Shown one piece after another: positions 7,108 through 13,865 of a DNA stretch of 13,865 bases (positions are counted from its first letter, which is position 1; every line of letters begins with the position of its first letter). The notes beneath the pieces are model-generated. The model saw nothing but the letters and a program-made list of their open reading frames with translations, had not been told where the DNA came from and did no database searches. The stretch is from an uncultured Clostridium sp. (GTDB taxonomy: Bacteria; Bacillota; Clostridia; TANB77; CAG-508), in assembly GCA_946498265.1 (NCBI GenBank), contig CAMMNR010000035.1, positions 1 through 13,865 of the forward strand. Direction: 5' to 3'. The translations under genes were made by a program, and so were the position numbers.

Positions 7108-7211
7108 GTGCCAAAGGGGACGGGCTATTTTGGCACAATTTTTGTTTGTTCCTTAATATATTCTAAAATAATATTTTAATTTGTGCCAAAATAGCCCGTC
7201 CCCTTTGGCAC
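7108..7211. repeat. REP/BIME-like paired palindrome, family 1, copy B
   Basis: The arms at 7108-7138 and 7181-7211 are perfect 31-bp inverted repeats around a 42-nt AT-rich spacer. Each arm is itself a hairpin of 8 bp (GTGCCAAA/TTTGGCAC) enclosing 13 nt with GGGGACGGG. The right arm is identical to the unit at 65-96 over 32 nt, while the spacers of the two copies are unrelated. It lies between the GT-C-like gene and polA; the right arm is read as the last codons of the former, and the left arm ends about 6 nt before the polA ribosome site region. Confidence 0.95.
7160..7189 (-). promoter_or_regulatory. Candidate polA promoter using a repeat-borne -35 box
   Basis: On the minus strand TTGGCA (7184-7189), the inner end of the right repeat arm, is a 5-of-6 match to the -35 consensus. 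After 18 nt comes TAGAAT (7160-7165), a 5-of-6 match to -10, in the repeat spacer. Transcription would start near 7153, so the left arm would form a hairpin in the polA leader just before its ribosome site. Confidence 0.4.
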
Positions 7212-8918
7212 AATTTTATATATTGTCAAATTCCCAAAATGTTCTACTTCTTCGCATGTAACTTCTTCACCATAATTTTCTTTTATTGCTAAAATTACAT
7301 TTTCTTTGTAGTTTTCATACCTTCTTCCTGACCAATATACATCTCCATCTATTAAATAGACATTTTCTTTTAATAAGTCTAAAAAGTTCCCTTCTAAGTT
7401 ATATCTTTCTTTAAAGTCATAGTAATTTTTGGTATACATATCCCATCCACCCATAACTCTTAAGTTTGAGAATACTCCTTTTGGTGGCATTTGATATACA
7501 GAATATGTTAAATATCTATCTTGCAATGATGGAACTGTATATAAATATACATTTTCTTTATGGTTGTTTGTGTAATTTATTAATTCTCTGTAATTTTCAT
7601 AATTTTCTAATTTGTATCCATAGTAATATTTGTTTCCTACAAAAGTACATATTATTAATATCATAAAACATATTATTACGCAATTTTTTATATTATCATT
7701 TATTTTATTTTTATTATTAAAGTTTAGATTATATATTAAAAGAGCTGTTCCTATTATATATTCTGGTATTACTACTCTTAACATACTTCTACCTATTATG
7801 ATAAATAAAATATGCATTCCTATTGTTGCTATAAATATCAATACATTTTCTTTTGTTCTGTTTGAATTAAATAAACTTATTATAAATATAACCATAAATA
7901 ATATCGATATATATGTTATTGAATCTGAAGTTTCTGATATAAAACTTCTATTTATTTCAACTATGTTTGTATCAAAATTGTATTTTCCGTCTTTTTGTAT
8001 TTTATAGTCTAGAATTTTTTGCAAGTTTTCTTTTGAGTAGATATCTTCATCTCCAAAGTTGAATGTGTAAAATAGATAGTGGTCATTTTTTGACCAACCT
8101 ACTTCGTCAAATATTTCTTTATTCTCTTCATAATCTACATATATAATGTCATGCAGTGTTGCTCTAATATCATTATATTCCATATAATTTTTATATACTT
8201 CATCTGAATTATATATTATAATGTTTGATAGATAAACTATTACTGTAATTAGTACATATATCAAATAATATTTTAACATCTTGATTATTGTATCTTTTTG
8301 TATTTGTTTTTGAAATTTATATCCCACTAAATTTATAACAAAATATAGTCCAAAAAATGGAATAATTATTAATAATGACTGCATTCTTGTCATTATTCCT
8401 ATTGTGTATAAAATATACATTCCAATTATGTATTTTATTTTTGTTTTTTCGTTTTTATCTAATATGTATATTAACATTATCAATGCTGTCAATATTAGAA
8501 GAGCTGCAACAGATGTATATTGTATAAGCATTAACATTGTTACATAAAATACACTTGCAAATATTGTATACAAGACTATTGCTATTCCATTATTGTGTTT
8601 TTTTAGTATTATATATCCTATTATCGTGAAGCATATAAATTGAATGCTTAATAGGAATATACTGTGCCAATTTATTATTGGTAATATTCTATAAAAAATA
8701 CTGATTATTATGCATATTATTGGATGTATGTATACTCCATGTATGTTATATGTTCCGTCTAGTCCTGAATATAGATTGTATATTATGAAATCATCTACTT
8801 GCTCATATTTTATATTAAATAAAATGTTTGTTATTCCAAATATTATTAAATTTATAAAGATAACAATTATTAAATTTTTGTTTTTTATTTTTAAGCTTTT
8901 CATCATATATTTTACCAT
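7176..8918 (-). CDS. Polytopic membrane protein, GT-C glycosyltransferase-like
   Basis: This 580-aa protein has about 12 hydrophobic helices: one near residues 15-34, seven between 65 and 236, and four between 333 and 428. Two hydrophilic parts lie at about 237-332 and 430-580. The first loop carries EQVDDF (D42, D43); an acidic pair just after the first helix is the hallmark of GT-C fold transferases that use polyprenyl-phosphate sugars, so a role in glycosylating a wall polymer or protein outside the membrane is plausible but inferred. I do not recognise a specific family. The ATG at 8916-8918 lies 17 nt after the ruvB-queH stop with only a weak ribosome site, suggesting an operon. The last residues, VPKGTGYFGT at 570-579, are encoded by the family 1 repeat arm, and the TAA lies just past it, so the native C-terminus has been replaced or extended. 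Confidence 0.75.
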   Translation of the reverse strand: MVKYMMKSLKIKNKNLIIVIFINLIIFGITNILFNIKYEQVDDFIIYNLYSGLDGTYNIHGVYIHPIICIIISIFYRILPIINWHSIFLLSIQFICFTIIGYIILKKHNNGIAIVLYTIFASVFYVTMLMLIQYTSVAALLILTALIMLIYILDKNEKTKIKYIIGMYILYTIGIMTRMQSLLIIIPFFGLYFVINLVGYKFQKQIQKDTIIKMLKYYLIYVLITVIVYLSNIIIYNSDEVYKNYMEYNDIRATLHDIIYVDYEENKEIFDEVGWSKNDHYLFYTFNFGDEDIYSKENLQKILDYKIQKDGKYNFDTNIVEINRSFISETSDSITYISILFMVIFIISLFNSNRTKENVLIFIATIGMHILFIIIGRSMLRVVIPEYIIGTALLIYNLNFNNKNKINDNIKNCVIICFMILIICTFVGNKYYYGYKLENYENYRELINYTNNHKENVYLYTVPSLQDRYLTYSVYQMPPKGVFSNLRVMGGWDMYTKNYYDFKERYNLEGNFLDLLKENVYLIDGDVYWSGRRYENYKENVILAIKENYGEEVTCEEVEHFGNLTIYKIVPKGTGYFGTN

Positions 8919-8935
8919 CTTTCATCTCTTTCTTT

Positions 8936-9505
8936 TTATTTACATATATTCATAGTTTTCTTATCTTTTTCTATTTTATTTTGATACCTGTCTTCCTCTG
9001 AAAATATACATCCACAATATTTTTGCATATATAGTCCTATTTCTCTAGCTTTTGCTTGACCCTCTCTAAATCCTACTCTAAAATCTCTATATAAAAATTC
9101 TAATCCATATTTTTCTGCAATTATATTCCCTAAATCTTTAATTATATCATGCTTTTGATATGGACTAATTAATAGTGTTGTTGATATATGTGTATATCCA
9201 TGTTCTTTAGCATATTTTGCTGTTTGTTCTAAACGAACTGGATAACAATAATCTTGACATCTAGTTTCTAAAGAATTTACTACATTTTTACAAAACTCAT
9301 CTAATCCATAATTTTCTTCAAAAATTGCTTCTACATCTATGCTTTTTGTATATTCTTTTAAACAATCTCTTCTTGCTTTGTATTCCATATATGGATGTAT
9401 ATTTGGATTAAACCAATATATTGTTGGTTCTATTCCTTCATTTCTTAATGTGTCTATACAATACACACTACATGGTGCACAACATGTATGTAATAATAGT
9501 TTCAT
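8936..9505 (-). CDS. queH: Epoxyqueuosine reductase QueH, C-terminal part of the fusion or internal start
   Basis: QueH (formerly DUF208) performs the last step of queuosine synthesis, reducing epoxyqueuosine in the wobble position of GUN-anticodon tRNAs to queuosine, and is unrelated to QueG. From the internal ATG the product is 189 aa, a normal stand-alone size. Conserved cysteines are visible: HTCCAPC (C8, C9, C12), RCQDYC (C83, C87) and YCGC (C164, C166), plus LLISPYQKHD and YRDFRVGFREG, typical of the family. These cysteines hold the iron-sulfur centre and redox pair in characterised QueH. The second pair is spaced CxxxC here, where I expect CxxC. An internal ribosome site precedes the ATG, so free QueH may be made as well as the RuvB fusion. 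Confidence 0.9.
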   Translation of the reverse strand: MKLLLHTCCAPCSVYCIDTLRNEGIEPTIYWFNPNIHPYMEYKARRDCLKEYTKSIDVEAIFEENYGLDEFCKNVVNSLETRCQDYCYPVRLEQTAKYAKEHGYTHISTTLLISPYQKHDIIKDLGNIIAEKYGLEFLYRDFRVGFREGQAKAREIGLYMQKYCGCIFSEEDRYQNKIEKDKKTMNICK

Positions 9506-10516
9506 AGACTCTCCTTTCCGTATTTCATATCCTAAATGTTTATATGCTGGTGGTAATACTTGTCTACCTCTCAATGTTCTTGCTATAAATCCAATTTGTA
9601 TTAAGTATGGCTCATATACATCTTCTATTGTATCTATTTCTTCTCCTATTGTTGCTGCTAGAGCTTCTATCCCTACTGGCCTTCCAGCATATTGTGTTAT
9701 CATTACATCTAATAGTTTTCTGTCTATGTCGTCTAAACCTAATTCATCTATTTCTAGTTTGTTTAATGCATGTTTTGTTATTTTTAAAGTAATATTTCCA
9801 TCTCCTAGTACTGCTGCATAATCTCTTACTCTCTTTAAAAGCCTATTTGCTATTCTTGGTGTTCCTCTTGAACGTCTAGCTATTTCTTTTGCTGCCGCTT
9901 CTTCTATTTCTACTTCTAATATTTTACTTGACCTTTTTATTATTTTGGTTAAATCTTCTACATCATATAATTCTAATCTATGTACTATTCCAAATCTATC
10001 ACGTAATGGTGTTGTCAATGATCCTGCTTTTGTTGTTGCTCCTATTAATGTGAATTTTGGTAAATCAAGTCTTATTGACCTTGCACTTGGTCCTTTTCCT
10101 ATTATTATATCTAGTGTGTAGTCTTCTAATGCTGGATATAATATTTCTTCTACACTTTTGCTTAATCTATGTATTTCGTCTATAAATAATACATCGAATT
10201 CTGACAAATTTGTTAGTATAGCTGCTAAGTCTCCTGGCTTTTCAATAGCTGGCCCTGATGTTATTTTTATGTTTGAATTCATTTCATTTGATATAATATT
10301 AGATAATGTTGTCTTTCCTAGTCCTGGTGGTCCATAAAATAAACAATGATCTAATGGTTCGCCTCTTTTTTTAGCTGCTTCTATATATATTTTCATATTT
10401 TCTTTTACTTTATCTTGACCTATATATTCCTCTAAAGTTTTTGGTCTTAATGAATTTTCTAGCCTCTCTTCTCCTGCATTTTCTAATTCTGGGTTAATTA
10501 TTCTATCTTCTTCCAA
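8936..10516 (-). CDS. ruvB: RuvB-QueH fusion: Holliday junction helicase joined to epoxyqueuosine reductase
   Basis: One uninterrupted 526-aa frame encodes two normally separate enzymes. Residues 1-337 are RuvB, the hexameric AAA+ motor that drives branch migration with RuvA: Walker A GPPGLGKTT (62-70), Walker B FIDEIH (111-116), sensor ATTKAG, arginine-finger LRDRFG (171-176), GTPRIANRLL (218-227) and the C-terminal winged helix ending in RTLRGRQVLPPAYKHLG. Without a stop codon, the frame continues through YEIRKGES into MKLLLHTCC, the start of QueH (338-526). RuvB is at full length, so nothing essential appears lost. The chosen start is TTG at 10514-10516, with GGAGG 8 nt before it; this gives MEEDRIINPEL, the usual RuvB N-terminus, whereas an ATG five codons upstream would swallow the ribosome site. 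No ruvA is adjacent. The 79-nt gap to the upstream gene shows no clear terminator or promoter. Confidence 0.93.
   Translation of the reverse strand: MEEDRIINPELENAGEERLENSLRPKTLEEYIGQDKVKENMKIYIEAAKKRGEPLDHCLFYGPPGLGKTTLSNIISNEMNSNIKITSGPAIEKPGDLAAILTNLSEFDVLFIDEIHRLSKSVEEILYPALEDYTLDIIIGKGPSARSIRLDLPKFTLIGATTKAGSLTTPLRDRFGIVHRLELYDVEDLTKIIKRSSKILEVEIEEAAAKEIARRSRGTPRIANRLLKRVRDYAAVLGDGNITLKITKHALNKLEIDELGLDDIDRKLLDVMITQYAGRPVGIEALAATIGEEIDTIEDVYEPYLIQIGFIARTLRGRQVLPPAYKHLGYEIRKGESMKLLLHTCCAPCSVYCIDTLRNEGIEPTIYWFNPNIHPYMEYKARRDCLKEYTKSIDVEAIFEENYGLDEFCKNVVNSLETRCQDYCYPVRLEQTAKYAKEHGYTHISTTLLISPYQKHDIIKDLGNIIAEKYGLEFLYRDFRVGFREGQAKAREIGLYMQKYCGCIFSEEDRYQNKIEKDKKTMNICK
9503..9517 (-). promoter_or_regulatory. 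Internal ribosome binding site at the queH start inside the fusion
   Basis: AAAGGAG (9511-9517) precedes the ATG (9503-9505) by 5 nt on the minus strand. In the fused frame these bases encode the linker RKGES. This is a normal translation-initiation signal retained at a place where no stop codon separates the two genes, which suggests the fusion arose by loss of the ruvB stop. Confidence 0.75.
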
Positions 10517-10595
10517 AATATAAACCTCCATTCGAATAACACTTTTTGCCTAGCCATAAAGCCAAGCTATCTTGTAACTAATTTATAATCATTTT

Positions 10596-12506
10596 TTATA
10601 CTTCATCTTTTAATAAATTATTTATACTAACAGAATTTGATATGTCTAATTCCATTTTCATATCATAATAATATCTATCTAACATTTCTTTTGTATTTTC
10701 ATCAATTTTTTTCATATCTACTTCTTCCCCTGTGTAAATATCATACCATTTTTCATCATAATAATATCTACTACTAATAATTCTCTCATTATTCAAACAT
10801 ATAAAATCCTTTTTTCCAAACATATTAGTTCCTAAAGAAAATCCATCTTTAATACCTGCTAGGTATGTTAATGTTGGTTTTATATCTAGTTTATTTACTG
10901 GTTTTTCTATTTTTAAATTTTTCAATCCTGGTATCTTGAAACCACATAATACTCTTGTATAATTTAGTTTTAAATCTACATCTGTTAAATTAGGATTAGT
11001 CTTTTTCAAAAATTCTATTAATTTATCATCATACATATTTACGCCATTATGATCTCCAAACACCAATATTGCTGTATCATCATACAATCCTTCTTTTTTT
11101 AATTCATCTATAAATACTCCAAATGCATAATCAGCATAATTAGCAGCTTCTAAATAATTGCCGAAAAATGTATCTCTAAATTCTCCTATATCTATTGATA
11201 TTTTACTTCTATCTTGCAACCCTTCTAAATTAAATGGTGTATGTGAAGATGCTGCTACAATATAACTTATAAATGGATTTCTATATGTTTTTAATTTTTG
11301 TACAGCTTGTCTATATAATAATTCATCTGATAGATATCCACTTATTTCTTCTGATGTATCTTCAAATTCTTCTTTCAAATTTAATTCATTTAAATTAAGT
11401 CTTCCATATACATTTCCTCTATTCCAAAAATATGGATAGTTTCCATGCATATATGAAGTATTATAGTCTGCACTATTAAACATTTTAAATAAATCATCAT
11501 ATGCATTTGCAAAATATTTGCTAAATGACATTCCATTTTCCATTGGATATATTGATGTTATTGTTGAATGTTCTGAGTCTGCTGTTGAAGAATAACTTTG
11601 CATGTGCATATTTAAAAATTCTATATTTTCTCTTAGAAATTTATTCAAATTTGGTGTTATTTCTCTTCCATTTATTTTTTTATTTACTACAAATTCTTGA
11701 ATTGATTCTAATTGTAAAATTATTATATTTTTACCTTCTAATATTCCATCATAATAACTTTCTATTTGATTATATCTTGTATCATAATCATTTTTTAATT
11801 CTTCATAATCCTTTATCATGTCATCATAATTGTTGTATTTTGCATTATTTTTTATATTAAATGTACTTTTTATATCATATATATGATATCCAAAAATTGT
11901 TGCGTCTTTTATTTGTAAGTCTTTATTATATGATTTATCTTTTCCTTTTTCTACATAATTATTTCCTATATATATAAATATTGCTACTCCTAGAATTCCT
12001 ATTAAAACTTTTCCTAATATTTGAAGTTTTGTTTTCTTCTTCTTTTTTACGATTTCTATTTTTTTCAAAACTATTAAAACTACTAGTATTATAATATCTA
12101 AAAAGTATAATATATCTTTTAGTTTGAATAATGATGGTAATGTATTTACTATTTCCTCTCCATACTGTATATTGGTTACTTGTGCCAATGATAAAACATT
12201 ATTTGAATATGAGTAATATAATTCATCTGAACATAATAAAATACTTATTAATAAATTTACTATTATTGCTGCTATAACTCTTGCTCTATTTGGCAAAACA
12301 CAAATAAAACACATTAATATAGTAACAAAAAATATTGTTCCTACTATCAATTTCCCTTCTATTTCTTCATTTGCGGTTATTGTATTATTATAAAAAAATA
12401 TTGTTTTTAACAATATTATTATACCTATAATTAATACAAACCAAAAAGAATTAACTATTTTATTTGATATTTGCTTGATTTTATTTATCGCTTCCTTTTT
12501 TTCCAC
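10596..12506 (-). CDS. LtaS-like membrane phosphoglycerol/phosphoethanolamine transferase (sulfatase fold)
   Basis: The 636-aa protein has five N-terminal helices (about 20-39, 51-71, 74-93, 128-148 and 161-181), then an extracellular alkaline-phosphatase/sulfatase domain from about residue 258. Catalytic positions matching lipoteichoic acid synthase are present: E267 in ILQLESIQ, the nucleophile T308 in SSTADSE, W361 and R363 in FWNRG, H422 in SSHTPF, and D485-H486 in VFGDHNG. Such enzymes transfer glycerol phosphate from phosphatidylglycerol to a growing polymer or glycan; the exact acceptor cannot be read from sequence. The start is GTG at 12504-12506, with AAAGGAG 6 nt upstream. It lies 15 nt after pssE, so it probably shares its operon and may modify the same envelope polymer. 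Against S. aureus LtaS the length is about usual. Confidence 0.9.
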   Translation of the reverse strand: MEKKEAINKIKQISNKIVNSFWFVLIIGIIILLKTIFFYNNTITANEEIEGKLIVGTIFFVTILMCFICVLPNRARVIAAIIVNLLISILLCSDELYYSYSNNVLSLAQVTNIQYGEEIVNTLPSLFKLKDILYFLDIIILVVLIVLKKIEIVKKKKKTKLQILGKVLIGILGVAIFIYIGNNYVEKGKDKSYNKDLQIKDATIFGYHIYDIKSTFNIKNNAKYNNYDDMIKDYEELKNDYDTRYNQIESYYDGILEGKNIIILQLESIQEFVVNKKINGREITPNLNKFLRENIEFLNMHMQSYSSTADSEHSTITSIYPMENGMSFSKYFANAYDDLFKMFNSADYNTSYMHGNYPYFWNRGNVYGRLNLNELNLKEEFEDTSEEISGYLSDELLYRQAVQKLKTYRNPFISYIVAASSHTPFNLEGLQDRSKISIDIGEFRDTFFGNYLEAANYADYAFGVFIDELKKEGLYDDTAILVFGDHNGVNMYDDKLIEFLKKTNPNLTDVDLKLNYTRVLCGFKIPGLKNLKIEKPVNKLDIKPTLTYLAGIKDGFSLGTNMFGKKDFICLNNERIISSRYYYDEKWYDIYTGEEVDMKKIDENTKEMLDRYYYDMKMELDISNSVSINNLLKDEV

Positions 12507-12521
12507 TTTTATCTCCTTTTA

Positions 12522-13001
12522 TTATACTGTATCTATAAAATCTGCTATTATTTTTAACATCTTTTCATTATTTTGTTGAAATTTAACTGGTTCAAATTTT
12601 TCTACTTCTGATAAAGCATTTTCTAAATCTTTTACATCTGAAATTCCTATAATATATCCTTTTTCTTTAAATAGTTCTACGATTTGTTTTTGATGATTAT
12701 TTACATGTTCTCCATATTCATGAAGTCTAGGTACTGCTATTACCTTTTTTCCTTTTTTGATAGATGAGATAATTGAACCTACTCCTCCATGTGTAATTAT
12801 AATTCTAGCTTTTTGTTGTAATTCTTCGAATTCTTTACTGTCTATTAAATCAAATTGTTTCATATTAGGAGTTTCATATTTCGTATATCCAGCTTGTACT
12901 ATTACTTCTTCTTTTATTTTGCCTTCTTTTATCAAATTATCTATTTCTTCTAATAATCTATGGAAACTATTATTTTGAGTTCCTAATAATACTAGTATCA
13001 T
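12522..13001 (-). CDS. pssE: PssE/Alg13-like glycosyltransferase subunit
   Basis: This 159-aa protein resembles the C-terminal, nucleotide-sugar-binding half of MurG-like GT-B enzymes: MILVLLGTQNNSFHRLL (1-17), ITHGGVGSI (69-77) and VPRLHEYGEHVNNHQ (90-104), the UDP-sugar-binding signature region. It is the catalytic partner of PssD (bacterial Alg13/Alg14 type, as in pneumococcal Cps14G/Cps14F), adding a sugar to a lipid-linked intermediate of a surface polysaccharide at the inner membrane face. The ATG chosen at 12999-13001 shares one base with the pssD stop (TAATG); GGGAGG lies 12 nt upstream. A further 19 in-frame codons upstream, inside pssD, do not look like family sequence. Confidence 0.9.
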   Translation of the reverse strand: MILVLLGTQNNSFHRLLEEIDNLIKEGKIKEEVIVQAGYTKYETPNMKQFDLIDSKEFEELQQKARIIITHGGVGSIISSIKKGKKVIAVPRLHEYGEHVNNHQKQIVELFKEKGYIIGISDVKDLENALSEVEKFEPVKFQQNNEKMLKIIADFIDTV

Positions 13002-13474
13002 TAATAAATCGAACCTCCCATTTTTGCTTTTGGATATAATTTTAACATTTCTTCCCATTGAACTATAAATAAATCGGCTATTGGATATATCAATCTACCT
13101 GTTGCTGTTTTTTTATTTGTATTTGCAAATGTTTCTATATATATTATTTTACTCCCAAAAATTTTTCCTAAGTAACACATTGGACCAGCAGTATGAGTCC
13201 CTGTTGTTACTATTACTTTTGGCCTTATTTTAAAATATAGATAAGCTGTTTTTAAACAAAGATATATGTATTTGAATATATATGTTAATAAATGCGCTCT
13301 AGTACCATATGGTAAGTAATATACTCTGTTTGGAAATTTTTCTTTTAAATTCTCATTTGTTTTGTCTTTTTCTGTTACTATAGTAAAATTATATTTTTCA
13401 AATAAGGGTGATAATTGTAATAGTTCGTTTAAATGCCCTCCTGTACTCGATATAAACATTACTTTTTTCTTCAT
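13001..13474 (-). CDS. pssD: PssD/Alg14-like glycosyltransferase membrane subunit
   Basis: This 157-aa protein matches the N-terminal, acceptor-binding half of split MurG-like enzymes: MFISSTGGHLNELLQL at 6-21 with the GGHL motif, a hydrophobic stretch LLTYIFKYIYLCLKTAYLYF that probably attaches it to the membrane, VIVTTGTHTAGPMCYLGK, IETFANTNKKTATGRLIYPIAD, and a GGSIY end. In characterised pairs it anchors PssE and binds the lipid acceptor. AAGGAAAGAG precedes the ATG by a few bases. It is the first gene after the xerD terminator and is overlapped by pssE, so the pair is made together. Confidence 0.92.
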   Translation of the reverse strand: MKKKVMFISSTGGHLNELLQLSPLFEKYNFTIVTEKDKTNENLKEKFPNRVYYLPYGTRAHLLTYIFKYIYLCLKTAYLYFKIRPKVIVTTGTHTAGPMCYLGKIFGSKIIYIETFANTNKKTATGRLIYPIADLFIVQWEEMLKLYPKAKMGGSIY

Positions 13475-13558
13475 TTTTATCTCTTTCCTTTTTTATTTTA
13501 TCTTAACCAACAATAGATTTTTATTTTATTTATTAGTTTTTTCTCATTTTATTCATGA

Positions 13559-13589
13559 ATTATATCATATATTTTACGTTTTGTGTTAA
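13559..13589 (-). promoter_or_regulatory. Candidate promoter of the pssD-pssE-LtaS-like run
   Basis: TATAAT (13559-13564) is preceded on the minus strand by TGA, an extended -10 (TGnTATAAT). TTAACA (13584-13589) lies 19 nt upstream, a 5-of-6 match to -35 at longer than ideal spacing. A perfect 10-bp palindrome ATTCATGAAT (13551-13560) overlaps the -10 end and start-site region and could be an operator, though short AT-rich palindromes arise by chance. The position between the xerD terminator and pssD supports the call. The leader would be about 78 nt. Confidence 0.5.
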
Positions 13590-13614
13590 TTTTTTGATAT
13601 CTTTTTTAAGTGTT

Positions 13615-13646
13615 AAAAAGGACAACCCTTAAAAGTTGTCCTTTTT
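13615..13646 (-). terminator. Intrinsic terminator after xerD
   Basis: AAAAAGGACAAC (13615-13626) and GTTGTCCTTTTT (13635-13646) form a perfect 12-bp stem with an 8-nt loop. On the minus strand the stem ends in TTTTT, about 40 nt after the xerD stop codon. The symmetry gives A/T tails on both sides, so it can work in both directions. Confidence 0.92.
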
Positions 13647-13686
13647 GATATTTTATAGCAAATTTTCATAATATCAATATTATCTA

Positions 13687-13865
13687 TTAAGCCCTTGGGT
13701 GTGCTTTTTTATATATATCTTTTAAACCTTCATCTTGAAATTGCATATATACTTGTGTTGATGATATATCTGAATGACCAAGCATAGTTTGTATTGCTTT
13801 TAGGTCTGCACCATTTTGTAATAAATGTGTTGCAAATGAATGTCTTAAAACATGTGGTGTTATAT
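13687..13865 (-). CDS. xerD: XerD-like tyrosine recombinase, C-terminal 58 residues only
   Basis: The frame enters from the right edge and ends at TAA 13687-13689. It reads ITPHVLRHSFATHLLQNGAD, then LGHSDISSTQVYMQF, and ends YKKAHPRA. This holds the tyrosine-recombinase HxxR box (HVLR), the following LGH histidine and the Tyr nucleophile in STQVY. The C-terminal YKKAHPRA strongly resembles chromosomal XerD, which resolves chromosome dimers at dif with XerC, rather than phage integrases. The upstream part is outside the window, so XerC or a plasmid-type Xer protein cannot be fully excluded. A strong terminator follows. Confidence 0.85.
   Translation of the reverse strand, partial: ITPHVLRHSFATHLLQNGADLKAIQTMLGHSDISSTQVYMQFQDEGLKDIYKKAHPRA

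Noticed and set aside
7108..7211. Copy B as a transcription terminator between the GT-C-like gene and polA
   Set aside because: The arms are 31 bp, but the transcribed strand shows no T-run directly after either hairpin, and a long 42-nt spacer separates them. Termination is not excluded but not supported.
9339..9821. 160-aa open frame on the plus strand within the ruvB-queH gene
   Set aside because: It lies wholly antisense to clear RuvB and QueH motifs, has Ser/Ile/Pro-rich low-complexity composition and no family resemblance; a shadow frame.
10517..10595. Promoter or terminator in the gap before ruvB
   Set aside because: Only weak matches (a 4-of-6 box pair at 18 nt and a 4-bp stem around GGCTTTATGGCTA) are present, not enough to report.
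13687..13865. Integrase of a prophage or mobile island at the right edge
   Set aside because: The C-terminal sequence is that of chromosomal XerD, and no phage genes or attachment-site repeats are visible.

Overview
The window is very AT-rich DNA in which every convincing gene lies on the minus strand, so transcription runs from high to low coordinates. The gene set points to a spore-forming, low-GC Firmicute of the Clostridia, probably an uncultivated gut-type lineage. The evidence is a dipicolinate synthase subunit A gene, an LtaS-like sulfatase-fold enzyme, QueH-type queuosine maturation, strong GGAGG ribosome sites with frequent TTG/GTG starts, and a prepilin of the KGITLIALVITIIILL type. 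The lineage call is inference from gene content.

Layout in transcription order: the C-terminus of a XerD-like recombinase (cut by the right edge) ends at a strong hairpin terminator. A candidate promoter then starts an envelope-polysaccharide run: a PssD/Alg14-like and a PssE/Alg13-like glycosyltransferase half (overlapping by 1 nt), then a membrane-anchored LtaS-like phosphotransferase. After a 79-nt gap comes one continuous reading frame encoding RuvB fused to QueH, followed 17 nt later by a polytopic GT-C-like membrane protein. A palindromic repeat separates this from polA, a lytic transglycosylase and a prepilin-like protein with its own candidate promoter. A second palindromic repeat follows, then a membrane TPR protein, dpaA (apparently frameshifted near its N-terminus) and uppP. 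A third repeat cluster runs off the left edge.

Themes: envelope assembly (PssD/PssE, LtaS-like enzyme, GT-C-like protein, lytic transglycosylase, UppP recycling of the undecaprenyl carrier), DNA repair and recombination (RuvB, PolA, XerD) and sporulation (DpaA).

The most unusual features are: (1) the in-frame RuvB-QueH fusion, which keeps a good ribosome binding site at the QueH start; (2) REP/BIME-like paired palindromes of two sequence families that share one design and a GGGACG core, sit at the 3' ends of three genes, supply or abut their stop codons, and in one case encode about ten C-terminal residues and may provide the -35 box for polA; (3) a one-base G insertion that disconnects dpaA from its expected N-terminus. 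I found no CRISPR array, rRNA, tRNA, transposase gene or recognisable defence system. No gap between genes exceeds about 220 nt, and the larger gaps hold the repeats, promoters and hairpins listed.
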